This document shows, one piece after another, positions 1 through 8,099 of a stretch of 23,186 nt of DNA (positions within the stretch are counted from its first letter, which is position 1; the number at the start of each line of letters is the position of its first letter). Position numbers and translations under genes: made by a program. Location: the IMG/VR virus record IMGVR_UViG_3300009285_006422, positions 1 through 23,186 of that record; one strand, written 5' to 3'. Under the pieces are notes generated by a model. The model ran no database searches and was not told the DNA's origin. It saw nothing but the letters and a program-made list of their open reading frames with translations. Origin of the DNA: a virus.

Positions 1-92
1 ATGCAAGCATCGTGAGCAACGATAGATGGACATTGAATCAGTTGAAGTCCAAGGGCTACCTCTCGGGGACAATCAGCGGCACGCCGGATTAA
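1..92 (+). CDS. 3' end of an unidentified phage gene (partial)
   Basis: An open frame enters from the left edge (codons in phase from base 3) and ends at TAA 90-92. The 29 visible residues end ...KSKGYLSGTISGTPD. They are too few to assign a family. The position just before head-tail connector genes suggests a head or decoration protein, but that is inference only. Confidence 0.5.
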   Translation, partial: ASIVSNDRWTLNQLKSKGYLSGTISGTPD

Positions 93-114
93 CTACGAAG
101 TAAGGGAGGCGTAA

Positions 115-303
115 GTGTTAACGATACTATATAGCTTTAGTGCGGGCCTGTTGGGTGCAGGCTGCGGGTTGGTGATTTTTACCTTGTGGCGGGACCACCA
201 GAGGGTCACGGCGATTTGGAACCTCCTGAGCCGCCAGCAAGTCGCGAATCAACCGACCGCAAACACGCAGCCGAAAATCGAGAATGGAGAGATAAAGAAG
301 TGA
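115..303 (+). CDS. Small single-pass membrane protein
   Basis: This 62-residue product starts at GTG 115, placed by a GGAGG ribosome site at about 104-108. Residues 2-24 form one hydrophobic segment rich in Gly, Leu, Ile and Val, with a short basic/polar region after it (WRDHQR). The C-terminal half is polar and Asn/Gln-rich. The stop overlaps the next gene's probable start as GTGA, suggesting translational coupling to the glycosyltransferase gene. No family is recognised. It could be a membrane anchor or accessory protein for the downstream enzyme, but only adjacency supports that. Confidence 0.6.
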   Translation: MLTILYSFSAGLLGAGCGLVIFTLWRDHQRVTAIWNLLSRQQVANQPTANTQPKIENGEIKK

Positions 304-3300
304 GAAGGGGGCCTTTGGAATTGAAAATTTATCAGCTAGATGTGACCTTGTTCTGCTCTGGCATGCCCATGTCGGGCGAGTCGATCCCGTCAGGCAAGGC
401 GATTGGCGGCAGCGAGACATGCGCTGTGCAGGTGGCGCAGACGCTCGCCAAGAAGGGCCATAGGCCGATTATCTTCTGCAACACAGAGCAGGCACATGCC
501 CGCGACGGCGTAACGTACATCCCGATAGGATGGGTGCAGCAGCCAAATGGTGGCGCGTTTCCGAAGGGGTTCCTGGACTACGCACGATCCACTCCGCACG
601 ACCTGATGATAGTAATGCGAATACCGGGCATCATGTCGTGGGAGTTTAAATCTAAAGTCAATTTGCTCTGGCAGCACGACCTGGCGACCAGGACGGGGCC
701 CTCCAACTTTCACCCGACGTGCTGGAACACGGATCGAATCCTGGTGATCTCCGAGTTCATGAAACGGCAGTACCGGCAGGTTCACGGCGGGCCGGACGAG
801 CTGTATCACGTCACGCGGAACGGGATCGACCTGGAGTTGATCGACTCTGTGCCGGAGCAGGAGCGAGATCGCTACAAGATCATGTTCACGTCAAGGCCGG
901 AGCGCGGCTTGGACATCATGCTGCGAGAAGTCCTTCCTCGCATATTGGCGAAGGAACCCAAGGCGCAACTCTACATATCCCGCTACGACGACGTGGCGAC
1001 ACTGCCTCTATATGAGGAGTGCGTCAGAATGACGGCGCAGTTCGGGGACCGCGTAGTGAATCTCGGCAACTTGGGCAAGATGGAGCTTTATAAGCACTAT
1101 AAGCAGGCGAGAATCTTTGCATACAGCTCTGTTTTTGAAGAGGTGTCTTGCTTGACTTATTCGGAATTCACTGCCTGCCGGGGCGTCTTCATCGGACCGT
1201 GGAAGGGCGCAGTGCCGGAGACCGCCGGGGATACTGGCATATTGATCCGGGATGACGGGAGCATCGGTAGGGTAGGTGACCCATTGGACGACGGCTTCGG
1301 ACCAGTCTCGGCGAAGTTCTGTGACCGGATGGCCGACGAGATTGTGGATCTCATCCGCAACGATGAACGGTGGGAGCGGCTATCTAAGGCGGGGCGCAAG
1401 CGGGCAGAGACAAGGACATGGGACGCGGTAGCGGACGACTGGATCGCGCTCACGCATCAGCTCATAGAGCAGAGGACTTCCGATCCCAAGCGCGTGCTGA
1501 AGCACTTCCTGGTCAACTCCGACGTGGTGGCGGCGCAGAAGTACGCCGAAAGGACGGGCGAGGAGAAGCTCAAAAAGTCCGCGCAGAAGTACATCGACCG
1601 CTTCGTCCCGTTCATGAACGCCCCGGAGGCGGAGCGAAAACAAGAGATAGCGAAATTTTATGAAGAGCGGAGCGGCGGCAACATTGCCAACTGGCAGACG
1701 GCGTTCTGGGCCGACCGGGAACCGCGCCTCCAGATTCTCCGCGATTGGATCGCGCAGCACAAGGGGGAGGTCGAGACGGTCCTCGACTTCGGCTGCGCAC
1801 ACGGGGGGTACGCCCGCGCACTTACCAACGCCCCTATCTCCCTCCGGGTCTTGGGCGTGGACGTGTCCCCCAGCCTTATCAGGTGCGCTAATGAATTGAG
1901 GGCGGGCAAAATGCCGGACGGGAGCCCGGCGTGCCTGCATCCTGAGAATCTTGAGTTCATAGTTGCCGATGAGGATACGGATATCATAGGTAACTTAAAT
2001 CTTAACGACTCGACTTTTTTTACAAATGAAAGCGGATTGATTGACCTTGAAAGAAAGTTCGATATGGTCGTTTGCATGGAAACAATCGAACATCTTCCCA
2101 ATGCCGAGGAGGTGGTCAAGAAACTGGAGCGCCATTGCAAGCCCGGCGGCTGGATGTGTTTTACTATCCCGCATGGTCATAGAGAAAGAGACGAGTTCCT
2201 GACTAAAGGGGTCGCGCCGGTCCACGTCCGCTCATTCGATAGGCACGATTTGATTGATCTGTTTGGCCATCGGGAGGGCTTTCAGATAATTGCCTTCTCT
2301 GATTTCTTGGAGTTGGATTTTGACCGGACCTTCGCCGGGTGGTTCATGGTCTTCTACAAGAACGACGGCAAGGAGATCGGCGAGATCGACTGGGAACGGA
2401 AGTTTTTCTTGCAGGGGCCGCGTGAAACCGTCTCGGTCTGCATGATAACGAACAACGCTGAAAGCACGCTGCACAGAACGATCAAGTCCGTGCAGAAATT
2501 GGCAGACCAGATTATCGTGGTGGACAACGGCCCGTCGGTGGACTCGACTAAGGCCATCGCGAGGATGTACACGGACGAGGTACGGGACGGAACGAGCCCA
2601 TTCTGGTGCTACGTCCATAAACAGAGGCATCACCCGCTTGAGATCGCGCCAGGGGTCTGCGACCCGGCGGGATTCGAGACGCCGAGAAACGAGTCCACAC
2701 AGGGCGCGTGGGGAGACTGGATTTTTTGGATCGACAGCGATGAGAGTCTGCTGAACTGGCAGCAAGTGTGGCAGTACCTCCGCCCGAACTCCTACCTCGG
2801 CTACGCAGTCAACCAGCACCACCTCTCCGTCGATCCGCCAGGGTCACTCAGGAAGGACATTCCCGTGAGGCTGTTCAGGAATCATAGGGGGATGAAATTT
2901 TTCGGCCTCGTTCATGAGCACGGCGAGCTAGCCATCAACGCCGGGGTCGGAAGCCACGTAGTCTCGCTCCCTATAGATATTCACCACGACGGCTACCTGA
3001 CGGAGCCGATACGGCGCGGGAGGTTCCAGCGCAATATCCGGCTGCTTGAATGCGATAGGCTGAAGTATCCCGATAGGCTTCTCGGCATTTACCTCTACGA
3101 CGTGCGGGACAATATTCATATGGCGCGGTACGAGATAGAGCGGAGCGGTGGGCGGCTCACCGAACAGGGGGCCGAGTACTGCCGTAAGACTATTAGTGCT
3201 TTTCGTCAACACTTCCTGGGCAAGGACATCATGCTCGCCCAAGACGGCATGATATACTATTCCGACGCACTCGCTATGCTCGGTTTAGGCATCGAGGTCG

Positions 3301-3449
3301 CGCTGGATATCGACGTGAAATTGCAAGGGGCGCACCTGAACGGCGGCGGACAGAGATTTAGGGTGATGGACAGGGAAGAGGCGAAAGTCGTGACGGAGCA
3401 AATACTCAGGCAGAAGTTCGGCCCATTTGAGGGCCGATATATCGCCTAA
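300..3449 (+). CDS. Trimodular glycosyltransferase (GT4-like) / SAM methyltransferase / GT2-like glycosyltransferase
   Basis: About 1049 residues. Residues 1-420 look like a GT4 (GT-B fold) glycosyltransferase: SRPERGLD near residue 197 and an E-x7-E type segment with FEEVSCLTYSEF near 279, followed by a GAVPE loop. Residues 480-670 are a class I SAM-dependent methyltransferase: motif I VLDFGCAHGG at 494 and the motif ETIEHLP near 594. Residues 710-1000 are a GT2-like (GT-A) domain: VSVCMITNNAE near 711 and a DSD metal motif at 812-814. The predicted job is assembling and methylating a glycan, perhaps on the virion, since it lies among head-tail genes. I prefer GTG 300 because it overlaps the previous stop (GTGA) and has GGAG at 286-289. 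TTG 321 (MKIYQ...) is an alternative. The open frame runs back to ATG 186, but that part only shadows the previous gene. Confidence 0.85.
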   Translation: MRRGPLELKIYQLDVTLFCSGMPMSGESIPSGKAIGGSETCAVQVAQTLAKKGHRPIIFCNTEQAHARDGVTYIPIGWVQQPNGGAFPKGFLDYARSTPHDLMIVMRIPGIMSWEFKSKVNLLWQHDLATRTGPSNFHPTCWNTDRILVISEFMKRQYRQVHGGPDELYHVTRNGIDLELIDSVPEQERDRYKIMFTSRPERGLDIMLREVLPRILAKEPKAQLYISRYDDVATLPLYEECVRMTAQFGDRVVNLGNLGKMELYKHYKQARIFAYSSVFEEVSCLTYSEFTACRGVFIGPWKGAVPETAGDTGILIRDDGSIGRVGDPLDDGFGPVSAKFCDRMADEIVDLIRNDERWERLSKAGRKRAETRTWDAVADDWIALTHQLIEQRTSDPKRVLKHFLVNSDVVAAQKYAERTGEEKLKKSAQKYIDRFVPFMNAPEAERKQEIAKFYEERSGGNIANWQTAFWADREPRLQILRDWIAQHKGEVETVLDFGCAHGGYARALTNAPISLRVLGVDVSPSLIRCANELRAGKMPDGSPACLHPENLEFIVADEDTDIIGNLNLNDSTFFTNESGLIDLERKFDMVVCMETIEHLPNAEEVVKKLERHCKPGGWMCFTIPHGHRERDEFLTKGVAPVHVRSFDRHDLIDLFGHREGFQIIAFSDFLELDFDRTFAGWFMVFYKNDGKEIGEIDWERKFFLQGPRETVSVCMITNNAESTLHRTIKSVQKLADQIIVVDNGPSVDSTKAIARMYTDEVRDGTSPFWCYVHKQRHHPLEIAPGVCDPAGFETPRNESTQGAWGDWIFWIDSDESLLNWQQVWQYLRPNSYLGYAVNQHHLSVDPPGSLRKDIPVRLFRNHRGMKFFGLVHEHGELAINAGVGSHVVSLPIDIHHDGYLTEPIRRGRFQRNIRLLECDRLKYPDRLLGIYLYDVRDNIHMARYEIERSGGRLTEQGAEYCRKTISAFRQHFLGKDIMLAQDGMIYYSDALAMLGLGIEVALDIDVKLQGAHLNGGGQRFRVMDREEAKVVTEQILRQKFGPFEGRYIA

Positions 3450-3469
3450 AAGAATTAGGGACAACTACC

Positions 3470-4333
3470 GTGCCGATAGATATTATAGGACAGGCCGCCA
3501 GGGTAGATATAGTCGGCCAGACGCAGCGGTTCCAGTCAGAGGGGCTGGAGAAGTTCTCGCTCGTCTCGACGGCGACGATCCCGGCCACGGTCCAGCACAT
3601 ACTATACAACACGGACGGGGCCACGCTCGCGCCCGTAGCCGTACAGTCCGGTCTAACCGTGACCGTCTCGGCGCTGGCGGCGAACGTGGGATCGGTCGGA
3701 CTATTTTACGTCAATCGCCAGATGCCGACCTCGGTCGGGTTCTACACCTACGAGTGGCGACTGTTCGGCTCCAGCGGGGCGTCGTCGGGAACTGTTGCGG
3801 CTAGCCTGTTTACACCCCTGCGCGGCGAGTTCGAGATATTCAAGACGGAGGCGGCGAGCTTCTTCACTTACGGCGTCAAGGAGGAGGTCATGCGGCGGGC
3901 GCGGCAGTTAGTCGGGCGCGGGGACATAAGCGAACGCGACGTGAGGCCGTTCATGGAGGCCGGGGACGGCTGGATAGACTCGAAGATCGGGAAGATCATC
4001 GGAGTCCCGCTGACCCCGGTTCCGTTCTCCGTGCGGGAGATGTCGAACCGCATGGCGATCTACTTCCTCTACAACGCATATTACAGCGGCCAGAAGAGCG
4101 ATGAGCCTCCGGCCACAGTCAGGCAGTTCGACAAGGACAACGAATTCCTGGACGGCGTGGTGGAGGGCAAGTGGGCGCTTGCTGGTAGCGGCGTGTCGTT
4201 CATCTTCGAGCAGCCCGTCTCCGTGATAACCGGCGGCACGGCGGACGGCAAGCCAGCGTTCGGCAGGAGCGACTGGGAGGACCAGCGAATAGATCCGAAC
4301 ATCCTGGACTTCGAGAACGACGAGAGGAGTTGA
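3470..4333 (+). CDS. Head-tail adaptor protein, DUF1320/Mu gp36-like, with an extra N-terminal domain
   Basis: 287 residues from GTG 3470, with AGGG at 3457-3460 as ribosome site. The C-terminal ~170 residues fit the DUF1320 (Mu gp36) pattern: a WIDSKIGKIIGVPLTPVPFSVRE stretch like the family's D-x-Y-L...PL..VP, a helical MAIYFLYNAYYS segment, then DKDNEFLDGVVEGKWAL like the family's D..x-x-L-x-x-v-x-x-G-k..L. These proteins join the connector to the tail. The first ~115 residues are Ser/Thr/Val-rich and probably all beta, a domain not usual in this family. It begins the connector block and is followed two bases after its stop by the next gene. Confidence 0.65.
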   Translation: MPIDIIGQAARVDIVGQTQRFQSEGLEKFSLVSTATIPATVQHILYNTDGATLAPVAVQSGLTVTVSALAANVGSVGLFYVNRQMPTSVGFYTYEWRLFGSSGASSGTVAASLFTPLRGEFEIFKTEAASFFTYGVKEEVMRRARQLVGRGDISERDVRPFMEAGDGWIDSKIGKIIGVPLTPVPFSVREMSNRMAIYFLYNAYYSGQKSDEPPATVRQFDKDNEFLDGVVEGKWALAGSGVSFIFEQPVSVITGGTADGKPAFGRSDWEDQRIDPNILDFENDERS

Positions 4334-4334
4334 T

Positions 4335-5027
4335 ATGCAGGTGGAATATCCGCGAGTCGCAGAATGGTTCGTCAATTCGTGGGCAGGGTGGTTTTTCCTG
4401 CTGGCAGGATCTATTTGGGTTCTGACGATCATCTGGGAATTTCTGCGCTGGATCTGTTCGATAATCGCCGGGTCTTTCGTCAGCGGCGGAACGGAGACGG
4501 CTCAGAAATGTCCATGCTGCGGGTCAAGACACGAGCACGATTGCTGCTGCGGCTGTTTCCCCGCGTGTAGGCGGACATGCTACCAATGCGGAGCCTGCAC
4601 GGCGCATTGTAAATGCGTTATAGGTGAAACGGAATCGTATTTGAGGACGACAGGAGGAACGGTTGGAGGAGCTAAGATGCACAGAAAGGAACTGGATGGA
4701 CTCCTGGGAAATTGCGAAATGGAATGTGCCGTCGAGATCATGCTCCAAAAGTCAGAAGTCACAAAAATTCCATTCGAGAGATTGTGGATGAAGCGGGCTG
4801 ATTTCCAGGGAAGCGATTTAATAGGTTTTCGTCTTTTAATCGATGCCAACTGTTTTCGCCCAGGATATCCAAACGGATATTTCTGGCCGAACGAAAGACT
4901 TATCGGCATAATGAGGGAAAGGTTATCTTGGGCACAAATGCCGAATCCGCCATCATCCGAAGAGAGGTATTTTAAATATAGGAGAGAGCTTGCCGCAGAC
5001 ACTATGCGGATTATATTCCAGAGGTAG
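4335..5027 (+). CDS. Membrane protein with dense cysteine cluster (putative zinc-binding)
   Basis: 230 residues from ATG 4335, with GAGGAG at 4324-4329. Residues ~14-47 are hydrophobic and could cross the membrane once or twice. Residues ~59-94 hold a dense set of Cys and His (CPCC, HEHDCCCGC, CRRTCYQC, CTAHCKC), which suggests two or more Zn or metal centres. The C-terminal ~116 residues are soluble, contain several scattered Cys, and match no family I know. Such a protein is unexpected between connector genes. An in-frame ATG at 4677 has a strong ribosome site (GGAGGA at 4665-4670, spacer 6), so the soluble domain may also be made separately. Confidence 0.7.
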   Translation: MQVEYPRVAEWFVNSWAGWFFLLAGSIWVLTIIWEFLRWICSIIAGSFVSGGTETAQKCPCCGSRHEHDCCCGCFPACRRTCYQCGACTAHCKCVIGETESYLRTTGGTVGGAKMHRKELDGLLGNCEMECAVEIMLQKSEVTKIPFERLWMKRADFQGSDLIGFRLLIDANCFRPGYPNGYFWPNERLIGIMRERLSWAQMPNPPSSEERYFKYRRELAADTMRIIFQR

Positions 5028-5030
5028 TTA

Positions 5031-5702
5031 ATGCCTGACGGCATAGAGATGAAAATTAAGGTACGCGGGATGCGCCAGGTCCAGCAGATGCTCTGGCGGC
5101 TCGCCGCGTCGGTCGGGAGAGGGGGCGGGGGCGGCGGCGGCGGCGGCAGCATGGCCCTGCACGCCCGCTACGCCATCATCGCCTCACAGTGGATAGATAG
5201 GAACTTCCAGCAGCAGGGAGGGCTGGTCGGGGGATGGAGATCGCTCAGACCCAATACTATTGCTGGGCGGCGAAAAGGGTCGAGCGTCATCTTGCAGGAT
5301 ACGGGATTACTTAGAGCTAGTTTTCTTCCCGCATGGGATGATAAGAAGGCCGTCGTAGGCAGCGCCCGGAAGGTTTCATTGTGGCACGAGAAGGGAACTA
5401 AGGGCAGCCCGGAGACGCCGTACCCGATAAGACCGAAGAAGCCCGGAGGAGTTCTAGCCTTTCCAGTTGCGGCGGGCACTGCGGGCGGAAGTTTAGTACC
5501 AGTACTCCCGAAGGGCTATAAAAAGGGTGATCTCATTTTCGGGAAGAAACTTAAATCGCACACAATGATGTTCAGAAGAATGGTCATGCATCCGGGACTT
5601 CCCAGGAGGATCATGTTACCCACAGAGCAAAATCTTATGCCGGCACTCTTGAAGACCACACTCAGCTACATCCGTGAGCAGGAGAGGAGGGGCGGAGAGT
5701 AG
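5031..5702 (+). CDS. Phage virion morphogenesis protein (Mu gpG / phage_tail_S type)
   Basis: 223 residues. The core matches the Mu gpG/P2 gpS-like family: a helical N-terminus, W-x-S-L-x-P-x-T...R-x-G (WRSLRPNTIAGRRKG), ILQDTGLLRASF, LWHEKGT, and the C-terminal HPGLPRRIMLP that mirrors the family's HPG-x-P-x-R-x-F/I-L. Members act in tail completion or head-tail joining. An uninterrupted run of nine Gly (about residues 31-39, from a GGC/GGG repeat at 5117-5148) sits between the first helix and the core and is not typical. The start ATG 5031 lies 3 bases after the previous stop. Confidence 0.85.
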   Translation: MPDGIEMKIKVRGMRQVQQMLWRLAASVGRGGGGGGGGGSMALHARYAIIASQWIDRNFQQQGGLVGGWRSLRPNTIAGRRKGSSVILQDTGLLRASFLPAWDDKKAVVGSARKVSLWHEKGTKGSPETPYPIRPKKPGGVLAFPVAAGTAGGSLVPVLPKGYKKGDLIFGKKLKSHTMMFRRMVMHPGLPRRIMLPTEQNLMPALLKTTLSYIREQERRGGE

Positions 5703-5703
5703 G

Positions 5704-6177
5704 ATGCCGATGTTCGACATTATGGGGCAGCTCATTCGCCCGCTCGGAGAGCGATTGAAGTCCGATCCGAGATTCGGAGTGGGAGGCATCCACGTCTTCT
5801 ACGACAGGAAAGACGACGAGATAGTGGAGCAGCGGCTCATGCCCGCCGTCAACTATTTCTTACAGCCGGACTGGGAGGACATAACGAGGGGGTCGAACAC
5901 GGCGAGCCTCAACGACCGTAAGCTGACGGCGCAAGTCGGTTTCGGCCTATGGTCCTTCGCCCTCGATAAGGAGAGGCTGGACGAGGCGCTTTTCCTGATG
6001 GCCGGGAACCTGATCGACTTCCTGCGAGAGGCGACGGACTTCGACAGGACGACGGGCGTAGCGGTAGTCGGTCCGATACGATGGACGCCGGTGGCGGCCT
6101 TCGGAGAGGATAACAACATGGTCGGGACTCAGCGGATTATTGCGACTCTGGAACTTTGGTCCGGCGCGGGGGTGTAA
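5704..6177 (+). CDS. Tail completion / tail terminator-like protein
   Basis: 157 residues from ATG 5704, preceded by GGCGGAGAG as ribosome site. In-frame GTG 5674 lies upstream but would overlap the previous gene by 29 bases. The sequence has the layout of small tail-terminator or minor tail proteins: an N-terminal helix (LIRPLGERLKSDPRFG), a central beta region, and a C-terminal strand ending in ...QRIIATLELWSG. No catalytic motif is visible. The main support is position, after a gpG-like protein and before the tail tube. The exact family is uncertain. Confidence 0.6.
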   Translation: MPMFDIMGQLIRPLGERLKSDPRFGVGGIHVFYDRKDDEIVEQRLMPAVNYFLQPDWEDITRGSNTASLNDRKLTAQVGFGLWSFALDKERLDEALFLMAGNLIDFLREATDFDRTTGVAVVGPIRWTPVAAFGEDNNMVGTQRIIATLELWSGAGV

Positions 6178-6178
6178 C

Positions 6179-6550
6179 ATGGACGAGAAAAAGTGCAAAC
6201 GATGCGGCGTCTTGAAGCTGCCCGGTGAGTTCTACGATGACAAGGACTACCGCGACGACAAGAATCCTTGGTGCAAGGAGTGCGTGTCGAAATACAACAA
6301 GGAATATCGGGCGGCGCGAAAGGGAATCCGCAGCTACCCGCAGCGCGAGTACAACCAGATCCAGACCAGCACGGACTTGTCCTGCTCCGGCTGCCTGCGA
6401 GCCATAGGGATGTTTGAGAAATGCCTTGTCAGCGACGACGGAAAGTATTACCATGCGAACTGCAAACCAACGGATAGCCCCGAAGTAAAGGGAGACGTCA
6501 AGCCATCGGCGACATCGGGCGAGGGGAGAGGGATGGCGAGGAGTAGTTAG
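6179..6550 (+). CDS. Small zinc-finger protein (two Cys-rich motifs)
   Basis: 123 residues from ATG 6179; the frame is also open to TTG 6140, but ATG follows directly after the previous stop. Residues 6-37 read KCKRCGVLKLPGEFYDD...WCKECVSKYNKEYR, a CxxC...CxxC unit seen at the N-terminus of many phage HNH/endonuclease VII-type proteins. A second unit, CSGC-x-n-C...YYHANC, is LIM-like. No nuclease core follows, so it may be a stand-alone DNA- or protein-binding finger, or a worn-down endonuclease. It shares its first motif with the HNH gene at 7552. Confidence 0.65.
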   Translation: MDEKKCKRCGVLKLPGEFYDDKDYRDDKNPWCKECVSKYNKEYRAARKGIRSYPQREYNQIQTSTDLSCSGCLRAIGMFEKCLVSDDGKYYHANCKPTDSPEVKGDVKPSATSGEGRGMARSS

Positions 6551-7546
6551 ATGCCTGACGTTTTTCTTACGAGGAGGCAAATCCTTCTCGCTAAAATCGA
6601 AACCTCATACGGGACCGACGCGGTTCCGCAGGCGAGCAACAGCTACGAGGCCATCCGCCTCATCGACCCGTTCGTCCTGGACCTTAGTCAGGAGATGGTC
6701 GAGGTGTCCGGCGGGAATCTCTCTCGCGGCAGGTCGCGGCCCATCGCCACGGTGAGGCCGACGGGGATAACCTTCCGCAGCTACGTCCACGGTATAACGT
6801 CTCCGGCCTCCGGCTATATCTATACGGCAGCAGCCAAGCCCGCCCTCGGCGACCTGTTCCGCGCCTGCGCGATGTTCGAGACCCTGGAGACAGTGGGCTA
6901 CGCGGGCGGGCGATACCGCTACGCGCCTAGTGCGGACGTGGGATCGGACTCTTCCGTAACTATCGTCGCTCACCAGGACGGATTCGAACACAGGCTCCTC
7001 GGTTGTCGGGGGAACGTCAACTTCATCTTCCAGGCGTCGGCCCCGGTTATCGCCGAGTTCAATTTGCGCGGGATACTCTCAACGGAGGCGTCTACAACTA
7101 GGAGCGCGCCGACAGGACTACCGACAATCGTCCCGCCAAGGTGGATCGGCAGCGGCTCTATCTTCGTCGAGTCGCTTTCCGGTGTCGTGGAGAACCTCAA
7201 CTTCAACACCAACAACACGGTTTTCGAGGATCGCGCATCCAACGCATCGTCCGGCTCTGGTATAACGGCGATCATCCTAACGGATCGCGCGCCCGGCGGA
7301 TCGTTCGACCCGGAGGCGACAGATCCGGGGACCTTGAACTTCTTCGCGCAGTGGCGGGCGAGTTCCGGCGCGGTCCTGACCGTGCAGACGAACGTGACGA
7401 CGGGGAACCGATTTACGCTCACAGCATCGCAGCACGTATTTAAGAAGGTTGGTTGGGGGGATAAAAGTGGGCTCTCAATATTCGCCGTTGATTTTGAGGC
7501 TTACGAACGAGCAAACAACGACGACTGGAATTTACTCTTTGATTAA
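6551..7546 (+). CDS. Major tail tube protein
   Basis: 331 residues from ATG 6551. The N-terminus LTRRQILLAKIETSYGTDAVPQAS... is characteristic of phage tail tube proteins, which begin with R-x-L-L-A-K-x-E-x-x-Y-G-T-D. The rest is rich in Ser, Thr, Gly and Val and predicted beta. It would polymerise into the hollow tail tube around the tape measure. Its place, after the tail completion gene and before the chaperone pair, is canonical, although an HNH gene now lies between tube and chaperones. Confidence 0.85.
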   Translation: MPDVFLTRRQILLAKIETSYGTDAVPQASNSYEAIRLIDPFVLDLSQEMVEVSGGNLSRGRSRPIATVRPTGITFRSYVHGITSPASGYIYTAAAKPALGDLFRACAMFETLETVGYAGGRYRYAPSADVGSDSSVTIVAHQDGFEHRLLGCRGNVNFIFQASAPVIAEFNLRGILSTEASTTRSAPTGLPTIVPPRWIGSGSIFVESLSGVVENLNFNTNNTVFEDRASNASSGSGITAIILTDRAPGGSFDPEATDPGTLNFFAQWRASSGAVLTVQTNVTTGNRFTLTASQHVFKKVGWGDKSGLSIFAVDFEAYERANNDDWNLLFD

Positions 7547-7551
7547 TCTCT

Positions 7552-8094
7552 ATGAAATTTTGTTCAAGATGTAAATTGGAAAAGTCAAAATCGGAGTTCA
7601 GCAAACATAGCCGATCTCCCGATGGGCTCAATTCTCAGTGTAAGCAATGTAGGAATCAAACTTGCCAAGAATCGCTCAATAGACATAGAGATCATCGCCG
7701 ATTATATCTCCATACTCGATATCACTCTAATAAAAGGGAACGATTGAAGCTAATAAAGCGGCGATGGAAAGAACGCCACCCTGATGAAGTACGACTGCAT
7801 AAACGAATATCACAACGGCGACGGCAGACCAGAATGATTGGCACCATCACCGCCAAGCAATGGAAGCAGATCCTTCTCTTCTATGGCCGCGCCTGCGCTA
7901 TTTGCCATATACCGGAGTCCGAGGTTCCCTTGACTATAGATCATTTTATTCCGATATCCAAAGGTGGGAATAACTATTGGTACAACGTATGGCCTCTATG
8001 TCTTTCCTGTAATTCAAAAAAGCGCGACAAGATGCCAACGGAATCTCAACCGCCGCATGTTGCGGTAATGCGAAGGACAGGGACTTTTGATTAA
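7552..8094 (+). CDS. HNH homing-type endonuclease (free-standing)
   Basis: 180 residues. The N-terminus has a zinc finger (C4xxC7, C30xxC33). The middle is strongly basic (residues 45-95). The HNH core follows: C115xxC118, DH at 130-131, then WPLCLSCN with C150xxC153. This core resembles the second HNH domain of the protein at 8907 (both have QWK-x-I-L-x-F-Y, DH-x-x-P-x-x-x-G-G-x-x-x-W, and WPLC-x-x-CN-x-K). The gene is clearly more AT-rich than the tail genes around it, consistent with a recent mobile arrival. It sits between whole genes and does not interrupt one. Its start context (TCTATGaaatt) resembles that of the chaperone gene at 8220 (TCTATGgaatt). Confidence 0.9.
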   Translation: MKFCSRCKLEKSKSEFSKHSRSPDGLNSQCKQCRNQTCQESLNRHRDHRRLYLHTRYHSNKRERLKLIKRRWKERHPDEVRLHKRISQRRRQTRMIGTITAKQWKQILLFYGRACAICHIPESEVPLTIDHFIPISKGGNNYWYNVWPLCLSCNSKKRDKMPTESQPPHVAVMRRTGTFD

Positions 8095-8099
8095 ACTTG

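Noticed and set aside
186-299. ATG 186 as start of the large glycosyltransferase gene
   Set aside because: This stretch is the other frame of the small membrane protein at 115-303, is Pro/Glu/Arg-rich without homology, and lacks a ribosome site. GTG 300 or TTG 321 is better.
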